This document shows positions 55,652-64,000 of a DNA stretch of 64,000 nt, piece after piece (the first letter of the stretch is position 1; every line of letters begins with the position of its first letter). Made by a program: the position numbers and the translations under genes. The notes under the pieces are model-generated. The model was not told where the DNA came from and made no database searches. It saw only the letters and a list, made by a program, of their open reading frames with translations. This DNA is from Chondrus crispus (taxonomy: Eukaryota; Rhodophyta; Florideophyceae; Gigartinales; Gigartinaceae), in contig NW_005178652.1 in NCBI RefSeq assembly GCF_000350225.1, positions 147,691 through 211,690 on the forward strand. Reading direction: 5' to 3'.

Positions 55652-58600
55652 CTCCCCCCGACGCGAGGGCTGGCTTGCACTGGTTGGTTTCGGGCGGATC
55701 TGTATGTGGTTTTTGTGCCTTTTGTACAGGGTCGCCTTGAGGGGCTTCGTAAAGATTTCTGCGTATTGTTCCGTAGTGGGTATGCGTTCGATCTTCATTT
55801 CGCCTTTTTGCACGGTGTCGTGCAGGTAATGGTAGCGGACGTCGATGCACTTTCGTCATCGTGTCGCTCCCATGGTTTCGGCATCTGCACGGCGGCTGTG
55901 GTGTCGACGTGCATGTTTGGTCTTGTGGTCGGTAGTCGCGTTTCCCTGATGAGGTTTTGGAGCCATATTGTGAGGGTGATGGCCTCCGCTGCGTCTATGT
56001 ACTCCGCCTCACAGGTGCTCTTCGCGACTACCGGTTGCTGCCGTGCCAGCCATTGCACGGGTGCGTTGTTGACGATTGTGAGCATGCCCGTTATTGATTT
56101 GCGAGTGCTCTGGTCGTTGGCATAATCGGCGTCCGAGTACGCCTTGACCTGCACTTGCTTGCTGTTGTTGGAGGGCATCATGATGCCCGCATTGCGATTA
56201 GTGTGCAGGTATTGGGTGAGCCGTTGTGCAAGATTCCAGTGTCGTTTCGTTGGTTTCTTGAGGGGTCGGGCGAGTGCGGTGACTGCGAAGGTGATGTCGG
56301 GGCGCGGACTGTCGGCTATGTAGCGTATTTCCCCGACCGCTTTTGTGAAGATGTCCTCAATGTCTTCGCGCCTTGCTTGGCTGTCTGTTGGCAGGTCCAT
56401 GTTGATGCCATCCAGATACGGTGTGCTCTTTTTGTTGCACTGCTCTTGGGAGAGGAGGGATACCACACTGTCGATGTGTGTGGGCTGAGAAATATGGATG
56501 CCCTCTTTTGTGTATCGGATTGTCCAGTTGAGGTACTTGGTTGGTTTCCCCATGCGTTTGACCTTGTATTTCCGCTTGAGTGTGCGGTACAGGTCATCGA
56601 TGAGGGCGAGGTCCGATGCTATGGGCAGGAAGTCATCCATACTGATGCCGATCTGTATGATGTGTGGGCCTTTCCTTTTGATGAACAGAGATGTGTCGGA
56701 TCTCATTTGTTCATATCCATATTTTTTGAGATGGCTGTGTAGGTTGGTGCTGTAAATGTTTGCAGCTGCCGGGGTGCTATACAAATTGCCTCTCAGTTCT
56801 CCGTGTATTGCTTGATGCTTGTATGTGCCATCGAAGCGTTGGGGTTGCCAGACATATACTTTTTTGTGTTGGTATTTTTCATGTAGATACGTGCCTGTAA
56901 TGTCGAAATGTTCAATGGCCATGTTCATGGATGCGCCGAGTGCGAACAGTGTTCTGATTGTTGGGCGGTCTGCTATCTAAGTGGCAGTTTTATCCGGGTC
57001 ATAGTGCACTTGGGGGGTCATCCTATCGCCGCGGATCGAGCACCTGGCCTTGCGCGTTACGGATTTTTTGTCCTGTCCATGCTTGTATCGGTATGTCATG
57101 GTGGTGGGGATTATTTCTTTCCGTTTGGGGGTGGACGTTTGGGTTGTCCAGTCTATAGCGTGCATGGCGTCGAGTTGGTCGAGCTCGGCGTTGTGCGGTG
57201 CGCTCCATTGTTGCGTGTCCGGGTATTTTCTCGCCTTATTTAGGGTCTTGGGTGGCCGCGTGGTTTCGTCAATTTTTGTTGGCACCGGTTTGTCTTGACG
57301 TTTGCGTGTGCATGGTTTCTTGGTGGGTGTTTGCTTCGCTTGCGTTTTGCGGCGTGAGGTGCGTTTGACGTGAAAGGCCGCGTTGACTGTGTTGCAGGGG
57401 TCGCTGTGCCGGTGGTATGGTCGGAAGTGTGATGCTCCCATTTTGGAGTATCGTCTTGTGACGATGTTTTGGACACAGATGTGCGTGTCGTCGATTCCGA
57501 GCATGTAGCGTACCGGTGTTGCTTTGTTCTGCAGTTTGGGTGCGTTTGGTTTCAGGATCGGAGTGTATCCGACTTGTCCGAAGGTGAAGATTTTTTGGAT
57601 CTGCGGTGGGGTGTCGTTCCATGCGGTGTAGGGGATTCCTTTCAACCCGTGTTGGTAGGTAACATTGTACTTAAAGACGGCGTCTCGTAGGGCATCTTGC
57701 TAGTGCGCGTGTGGCAGTCGGCCGTGTGAGAGTGTGGCTTGTACTTTCTCCATAAGTGTACGGTTAATTCGTTCCGCCAGCGCGTTCTCCTGCGGTGTGT
57801 AGGGTGTTGTTGGTCTGAATTTTATGCCCCTTATCTGCAGTTGGTCCTGTACTGCCTTTGCGAGATATTCTTTCGCATTGTCTGTGACCAGCAGACGTGG
57901 GTATTGGTCGTTTTGTGCTGCGGTATGTTCTATCGCATTGATTATTGCGTTTGGCACCTGCGGACGATTGTTCAGACAGTATACCCATATATAGATCGGG
58001 TGGTTGTGTCGATCAGGGTGAGGAAGTAGTTGGCGTTGTGTGTGGACGTTGGTATTAGTGGTCCGCATACGTCTGATGACAGGCTTTCCCCTTTCCCTGC
58101 CGTGTGGGTTGTGCGGCGGCGTAGTCTAGTTGTCGTCTTCCCGTCTATGCACCCGCTGTAGGTGATTTGTGCACTGGTGTCCGTGATCCCGCGTGGGAGG
58201 GCGGGGAGTAGTCCGTTTTTGGACATGATTGCCAGTGTTTTGGGGTGGGCTTGTCCGAGCTTGAGGTGCCATTCGTGGAGGCGTTGTTGTGTCTCGCTCT
58301 GTTTCGCCTTTGTTTGTTTAGGTCCGATTGCGGTTCGGAAGTTGGGGGTTCGTTTGGCTTTTGCTGAGAAAGGGTTGCCGTTTCGGGTCGTTTACGTGCG
58401 TTGTTGTTGGGTTGGGACATTGGTGGGTCTGGGGTGGGATGTCGGTTTGTTTATCGTGCTTTTTTTGTTTGTGTAGGTACGTGCTCCTTTTGCCATTGGC
58501 TTGGTCGTGCTTTGTGTCCGGTATTGGCCTTCAAGGCCAATACCGGACAAGCAAGTTGCTTGTACGTTGCCACGAGCAGGCTGGGCGGTAGTTGTGTGCG

Positions 58601-59865
58601 GTGGTGGAGGTGCGCATGCGTTCGCGTGAATGTGACGTCCCCGTGTGCTGTGAGGTCATGTACTGACAGGAAGTTCTTTGATTTTTGGCGTGTGTACGGC
58701 GGGTAGCCGTAGGATTTTATTCTTCGTCTGTATGTTGATTGTGCCGGTGTGCGTAATTTTTCGCGTTGTCCGTTTGCGGTTTGGGTTAGTGTTCCCGTGC
58801 TCAGGTGCATGTTCGCGTGGGGTGTGGCGGTATGCGTGGGCTGAGCTCCGGAGTCTAATATGAATGTGGTCTTACTGTCGTCGTCTTGTGACTTTTGTTG
58901 TTCCTCGATCACGCCTTCCAGGAACTGGAGACGTTCTCGCAGCTCGTCTACTTCGCTTTCGTTGGGATCGTTGTCAGTACTCGCTGTCGCCTGGTTCGCT
59001 CGTGCGGTTCGCTGTGTGGTCTGATTCCTTCGCGCAAAAACGTTTTCAGTGCTGTGCGTGATACTACCGTGCTGGTGACACCATACTCCGGTGTGTCCTT
59101 TCGGGTTTTCGTAGTGGCGTGGTTTGGCTCTCGGTCTGGTGGTGCGTGGGGTTCTGCTGCGCTGCGTGGGTTTGTCGTGTTTGGCAGTTGGGTTTTCCAT
59201 GGATGGGTACTGCATTTTGGGAGCTTGATCTTGGATCAGCTGGACCTGTTGGAGGTGGTTGGTAAATTCTCTGATTGTGGTGGGTGGGTTGCATGCCAGC
59301 AATATGGCTAGTGCGTGCATTTCGGGGTGGTGGGCGAGCCCTTGGACCATGTATCTGACAGTTGTTCGTTCTGCTTCGATGTTGGGGTAGCATGACACTT
59401 GCATTCTGTGTCGTATTTCACGGTGTTTCGTGATGTAGTTTGCGATCTCTTGTCCCGTTGTGTACTTGAGGTTTCTGGCTTCGGCGTCCAGAAGCTCATG
59501 ATTTTCGATTGAGCACGTGTCGACAGTTTGTTGATGATCGTGCATATGGTTTGCGGGTCGTATCGGAGTACGTGCGGTGGTAGGAGTTTGACTACTTCTG
59601 GGCTGAGGCTTTGCATGATCGCCTTTCTGATTTTGTCTTCTTTCTTTTGTTGCATTGTTTGGAGGGCTGGGTCTGCTGTTGATGGGATCGCGTTGGTCAG
59701 TTGTGGGTGTGCGTCTATTGTTCGTGCGTGTATTTCTAGCGCGTCGTACCAATAGGAAAATTTGATGGGGGCTAGTTGGGGCAGATTGCCGGGTGTGTGC
59801 GTGCTGTTACTCATGTGGGGGTATCGTTTTTTCTGTTGGGTTGATCGGGTTGGAGGGTATTGCAA
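55652..59865 (-). pseudogene. Gag-Pol of copia family 4, copy B
   Basis: Minus-strand order: Gag starting near 59,815 (SYWYDALEIHARTIDA), protease FILDSGAQPTHTA near 58,840, integrase zinc domain and core (LVTDNAKEY near 57,880; NALAERINRT near 57,775), reverse transcriptase GISMDDFLPIA near 56,640, RNase H AKSTCEAEYIDAAEA near 56,010. Same clade as family 2. Several breaks. Confidence 0.85.
58515..58563. repeat. Abutting palindromes (35 bp + 17 bp), copy B
   Basis: Same perfect pair as 32,843-32,891: 58,515-58,549 and 58,547-58,563. Confidence 0.92.
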
Positions 59866-60781
59866 TCCGGCTCGTCTGTTGCACTTGGTGATCGGCTGTT
59901 AACGTCTGCCGTGGATGGGGGATGGTGGTTGACGGATCGTGTTCAGTAGTTGCGTGTGGCCCATAACCTGTGATTCCAGGAACACCGATACCCCCGATCC
60001 CCTGGGGGTCGGGCAGCCGGCGGTGACTTTTTGTTCAAGTGAGCTGTGTCCTATTGGCTACGTCTTATCGTAGGTGGGTGACTTCCTTGTCTCTGTATGG
60101 AACCACAGAAAACAGGGAGTACCTGTGATTCCCTGTGGTTCCACCCAGATAGGGCACTACCCATAGATAGGGCACCGCCCTTGAGGCACCGATAGGTTAC
60201 ACGCAAATAAAGCCGCCGGCGTTCCGACCACCTTCGGGGGTCGGAAGCATCGGTCTGATTTTGGCATCACAGGTTATGGGCACCAAACACACCACTGACA
60301 ATCGATCTGCGGCACACAGACAATCACTCTCAACCGCGATAAACGAGCGCAACGACTAATCCTCCACGCCATCACCTTTTCTACCGCGACTACGACAGGA
60401 CAGAACAACAAGGGTCACCTATGGGACAACTCCCAAGACCCGAGAGCAGCAAATTCACGTATTAGCATGACGCTCTCGAGATCTACGCAAGGACGATCGA
60501 CGCCGGCACCCACCTCACCACGCCGCACACCACCGATACCGATCTAGATCAAGAGGCCGCACATCAGCGCAAAAGCGGACAAACTCCGCAAAGCAATAAT
60601 GCAAAGCCTCACAACAGAAGTAGTTCGGATCCTTCCCCCACACGTACTGAGGTACGATCTACACACAGTATGCCGCATCATAAGCAGTGTAGTAGACACC
60701 TCTACGACCTAGCACCACGAAATAGTCAACGGCAAAGCCAGGGGAATCAAGTACGTCCAAGGCACACAGCTACAGGACTAT

Positions 60782-61472
60782 GTGAAACAACACAGGGAAA
60801 TGCGATACAAAATGCAGGTCGCAAATTACCCAAACATCAACGAAGAACGCACCACCGTTCGATACATGCTGCAAGGACTAATTCATCACCCTGAAATGAG
60901 TACACTGCCCATGGTGATGGCGGGCCACCCCCCGCTTACAATCCAGGCCTTCACAAACCACATACAACAAGTGCAACTCATGCAGGCCAATACACCTAGA
61001 TCACAGCACAGAACGCAACGCAGCAAAGCACCCCGCCGCACCACAACACGCGCACCACATCATCGTCCGCCCACAGGCAAATCCAGCTACACCATGGTGT
61101 AGCTGGATTTGCCTGCCATTGCCCTTGGTGGCCTGCTGGTTTGCAAACCAGCAGGCCACCAAGGGCAATGGTGCGAAATCCACGGCAGCATAACGCACAC
61201 CACAGAGAACTGTTACGCACGCAGATAAAAACTGCCATCAACACACTCACGCGCGCGCACAGCCCACGCCGACACCGACGACGCAGCGGAACCCACCAGC
61301 CTCATGCACGAGTTGCAGGATCGGCTGACGGCAATCGAAACAACGCTGCATGAAACCGGCGAAAACAGCGACGGTAAGCAACCTTTCATACTGGACTCCG
61401 GTGCAAACCCCACGCATACTGCCACACTCCAAGCGTCGATGCAAAAAAGCACCGGGACTGAAAGTGTGCACT
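60782..61472 (+). pseudogene. Gag remnant of composite copia, copy B
   Basis: Gag blocks REMRYKMQVANYPNINEERT and IHHPEMSTL, a knuckle of C-x2-H-x4-H-x4-C form (about 61,172-61,215) and an LDSGANP protease box near 61,395. It contains the two abutting palindromes at 61,074-61,171. Confidence 0.75.
61074..61171. repeat. Two abutting perfect palindromes (42 bp + 56 bp)
   Basis: 61,074-61,115 is a perfect 42-bp palindrome (centre 61,094/61,095). 61,116-61,171 is a perfect 56-bp palindrome (centre 61,143/61,144). They abut without a single intervening base. The left one is identical in copy A; the right one is only partly present there. Confidence 0.95.
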
Positions 61473-61815
61473 AACTACACATGAGTCATTCGGACTCAGC
61501 TTCTGTCGGTCATCTTTCGGAAAATAATGAAAACGGACGAAGACGGTGGTCATAAATCACACTGGACAATATGGTGAATACTTGTTCAACTCCCGAACAC
61601 ACTCTCTTTCGTGGCGTATTTACTGTAGGTAGATGTGTCTGTACTTAAGGAGACTAGCTCCTTTCTTCCCTTCAATCGAACAACAAAAAGAGCAACAAGA
61701 GGTATCGAAATTTACATTAAACAGTCAAGTTTATTGGAAGCAATTGCCCCTCGACGGACCTGCTACAGCTACAATTGCTGAAACCACAAAGCGTCCTGAT
61801 CTGCAACATTTGTGC

Positions 61816-62600
61816 AACCAAGAGAGCACACCGTATCTGGATGGCATGAACATGGACCCGCCAACAGACAGCCAAGCAAGGCGCGAAGACATTGAGGACA
61901 TCTTCGCAAAAGCGATCGGGGAAATACGCTACATAGCCGACAGTCCGCGCCCCGACATCGCCTTCGCAGTCACGGCACTCGCCCGACCCCTCAAGAAACC
62001 AACGAAACGACACTGGAATCTTGCACAACGGCTCACCCAATACCTGCACACTAATCGCAATGCGGGCATCATGATGCCCTCCAACAACAGCAAGCAAGTG
62101 CAGGTCAAGGCGTACTCGGACGCCGATTATGCCAACGACCAGAGCACCCGCAAATCAATAACGGGCATGCTCACAATGGTCAACCACGTACCCGTGCAAT
62201 GGCTGGCACGGCAGCAACCGGTAGTCGCGAAGAGCACCTGTGAGGCGGAGTAAATAGACGCAGCGGAGGCCACCACCCTCACAATATGGCTCCAAAACCT
62301 CATCAGGGAAACGCGACTACCGACCACAAGACCAAACATGCACGTCGACAACACCGCCACCGTGCAGATGGCAAAAGCATGGGAACGACACGACGACGCA
62401 AGTGCATCGACGTCCGCTACCATTACCTGCACGACACCGTGCAAAAAGGCGAAATGAAGATCGAACGCATACCCACTACGGAACAATACGCAGACATATT
62501 TACGAAGCCGCTCAAGGCGACCCTGTACAAAAGGCACAAAAACCACATACAGATCCGCCCGAAACCAACAAGTGCAAGCCAGCCCTCGCATTGGGGGGGA
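61816..62600 (+). pseudogene. RT-RNase H remnant of family 4 type, copy B
   Basis: Plus-strand RNase H with DSPRPDIAFAVTAL, YSDADYANDQSTRKS and YADIFTKPLK, as in copy A at 38,154. Followed by a G-run and the family 4 3' LTR. Decayed. Confidence 0.8.
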
Positions 62601-62801
62601 GTGTGGTTCCATACAGAACCCAAAAACGACGCTCGGCCAGCCTGCACAAAACACACAACCAACTGTTTCCATACAGAGACAAGTAAGTCACCCACCTACA
62701 ATAAGACGTAGCCAATAGGGCACAACTCACTTGCACAATAAAGTCACCGCCGGCCGCCCGACCCCCAGGGGGTCGGGGGTATCGGTGTTCCTGGAATCAC
62801 A

Positions 62802-63398
62802 AAGGGAAAGGCACGTGCAGATCGGAAGGACGGCAAGATTTTTGAAATGAAATGCTGTACGTATTTGTTAGGGCGAAAACGGGGTACATCGTTCCGTGTC
62901 TTACCCGTGTGTGTTTTTTTGTGATGTGTCTGCCCTCGGCCGTACAGGACGACCGAAAACCACCGCATTTATACTATTTTTGCGCGCGGTCTACAATTAC
63001 TAACTTAAACTTCCAATTACTTACACTGGTCCCAACCATGTGTCACACAACCCCCCACTTAGGCGGGGCCATGGGCCCCGGCCACTCAGATTTTGCCTTT
63101 GATTTTGATTTTTCTTCACCCTCCAGCCTATATCAACACAGACCTGGGGCTCGGACCCCCCTTCCCTTCCTGTGGTATCTGCCGTCGCTCTCCGTTCGCC
63201 TTTCTCGCTCCATCCCAGCCTCGGTTTAGCTCTTCCGGCCTCCTGCTTCCTGCGCTGCTTAGCTCTCGCCGCTCTTCCGCGTTGCCTCCGTGGTCCTCGT
63301 CGTAGCTTAGACCTCCTGTTTCCCGCCAGATCGAGAGGCACGCAGGTAGGGTTTCAGTCCCCATGTGCCCTCTTTGGCCCCCCCCATAACGTAACACG
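62802..63398 (+). promoter_or_regulatory. 5' flank of the H3-tail gene
   Basis: About 600 bp without a supported gene; the first ~68 bp belong to duplication copy B, the rest is unique. TATA-like sequences are TTTATAC (about 62,968) and CTATATC (63,128-63,134). Downstream of the second the sequence becomes pyrimidine-rich (63,150-63,250), as many 5' leaders are. Which, if any, is the promoter cannot be told from sequence alone. Confidence 0.35.
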
Positions 63399-64000
63399 AT
63401 GGCGAGGACCAAGCAGACAGCGGCGAAGAGAACGGGAGGTAAGCGTCCGCGGAAGCAGCTCGCTCTGAAAGCTGCACGCTTCGCCAGCCGCGACCACTTA
63501 ATGTTCGAGCTCTCATCTGGAACAGATGTAACCAAGGTTTCCAAGACGGGCTCCACATTCCACATTTGGGTTACCCGCGGGCATCGCCGTTACGCCGTAA
63601 CAAAACAAGAGTTCAAAAGCCTTCTAGGAGATCATATTACCGCCCTGCTCCACTGCAAGCCAGATGAAGAGGTCTCTCTCGAAGAGATATGGCGTCTTGG
63701 TCTCACAGAGTCGTTGTCGGACACAAACCAGTACTGTATTATCGGCGACGGTGAGTGGATTATTGAGTCCATCTATCTCGACGTTGACAACACGTACTAT
63801 GGCGTCGACGCCGCAACCAACCTTCCTCACCGTATTTTGCTATACACTCTAGCAATTTCCGGAACTGGGAATAGTACAACTCACAAGATTGTTGACGATC
63901 TCTTCCAGTTTGGTGGGAGACACCGAATTAGTGCCTTCTTAAGTATTGACCGTTTTTGCACCGACCAAAAGGGCAGGAGTCTGAAGATGATCCATGGTCG
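63399..64000 (+). CDS. Histone H3-tail-like protein, 5' part (runs off window)
   Basis: Open for 200 codons from ATG at 63,399 to the window edge. The start context is strong (A at -3, G at +4). After Met, residues 1-7 are ARTKQTA, as in histone H3. Residues 1-26 match H3 at 22 positions, keeping K4, K9, K14, K18 and K23 and the G12-G13-K14 and P16-R17-K18-Q19-L20-A21 blocks. Differences are R8 to A, S10 to R, A15 to R, T22 to L, and then K27 to F and S28 to A, where similarity ends. From residue 31 on there is no histone fold. The remainder is a soluble, mixed-charge sequence (segments TFHIWVTRGHRRYAV, EEIWRLGLTESL, GRHRISAFLSIDRF) with no family I recognise. With Met removed, it would expose an A-R-T-K terminus to H3K4 readers and writers. 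GTAAG and GTGAGT occur inside the frame but reading through them looks coding. It could be a host chromatin protein or a mobile-element or viral protein mimicking H3. Confidence 0.75.
   Translation, partial: MARTKQTAAKRTGGKRPRKQLALKAARFASRDHLMFELSSGTDVTKVSKTGSTFHIWVTRGHRRYAVTKQEFKSLLGDHITALLHCKPDEEVSLEEIWRLGLTESLSDTNQYCIIGDGEWIIESIYLDVDNTYYGVDAATNLPHRILLYTLAISGTGNSTTHKIVDDLFQFGGRHRISAFLSIDRFCTDQKGRSLKMIHG

Larger units (their letters stand above)
55314..60107 (-). mobile_element. Copia family 4 element, copy B
   Basis: Counterpart of the nested element of copy A, with the same target duplication gaaaa (55,309-55,313 and 60,108-60,112). The 5' LTR is 59,969-60,107 (139 bp); the 3' LTR is 55,314-55,589 including the family 3 solo LTR. 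LTR cores differ at several positions, so it is an old insertion. Primer-binding complement at 59,959-59,968. Direct copies of a CTGTATGGAA sequence at 55,577-55,589 and 55,637-55,651 bound the extra U3 block. Several breaks. Confidence 0.9.
60134..62801 (+). mobile_element. Composite copia remnant, copy B
   Basis: Counterpart of 36,480-39,142: family 5 LTR 60,134-60,271, primer-binding site 60,272-60,281, Gag remnant to about 61,472, the same filler (61,473-61,815), then RNase H and 3' LTR of family 4 type (core 62,664-62,801). Many breaks. The junctions are the same as in copy A, so the composite formed before the duplication. Confidence 0.8.
47974..62869 (+). repeat. Segmental duplication, copy B (compact)
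   Basis: Direct counterpart of copy A. It holds the empty sites for four insertions seen only in A: copia family 1 (site near 50,530), gypsy (58,021), solo LTR 1 (near 59,545) and solo LTR 2 (near 59,840). It carries a solo LTR where A has a full copia family 3. These empty sites fix the element boundaries and 5-bp target duplications used in this annotation. The right end lies about 530 bp before the H3-tail gene. Its left part also forms one arm of the inverted repeat centred near 47,290. Confidence 0.85.

Noticed and set aside
63435-63760. Introns starting at GTAAG (about 63,440) or GTGAGT (about 63,750) in the H3-tail gene
   Set aside because: H3 similarity continues past the first site and protein-like sequence past the second, so reading through is more plausible.
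63399-64000. An ordinary histone H3 gene
   Set aside because: Similarity stops after about residue 26 and none of the H3 core (alpha-N, histone fold) follows in the open frame.

Overview
The window is repeat-dominated eukaryotic nuclear DNA. At least 80 per cent of it is LTR retrotransposons, nested retrotransposons and a large pyrimidine-rich repeat unit. The organism is not identified by any host gene I recognise. Dense short-LTR Ty1/copia elements, a GC content near 50 per cent, an uninterrupted right-edge gene and a 100-N scaffold gap would fit a compact, retroelement-rich genome such as a florideophyte red alga (Chondrus-like), but this is inference and other protists or fungi are possible.

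Layout. Two direct copies of one ~15 kb segment make up most of the window: copy A (1-39,206, left end outside the window) and copy B (47,974-62,869). Both carry, in order, a CT-rich unit, copia family 2 (minus strand), copia family 4 (minus strand) with family 3 in its 3' LTR, and a composite family 5/4 element (plus strand). Copy A is swollen to 39 kb by later insertions: copia family 1 (2,533-7,903), a 12 kb Ty3/gypsy element (20,317-32,346) and two ~1 kb solo LTRs (33,885-34,856 and 35,157-36,183). In copy B family 3 has collapsed to a solo LTR. Between A and B lie an independent, young family 2 element (39,277-43,811) and an inverted copy of the CT-rich unit. That inverted copy forms, with the left end of B, an inverted repeat of ~3 kb arms centred near 47,290; a 100-N gap sits in it.

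The only convincing non-retroelement gene runs off the right edge (63,399 onward). Its first 26 mature residues match the histone H3 N-terminal tail at 22 positions, keeping K4, K9, K14, K18 and K23, but it continues into an unrelated protein with no histone fold.

Most notable patterns: (1) the H3-tail protein; (2) recurrent pairs of abutting perfect palindromes, one of which predicts that the 100-N gap really holds about 11 bp; (3) systematic 5'/3' LTR asymmetry in three copia families, the 5' LTR lacking a ~57-62 bp block bounded by direct repeats; (4) a 543-residue antisense ORF in the gypsy element. Retroelements are described as fossils: families, parts, nesting and approximate condition only.
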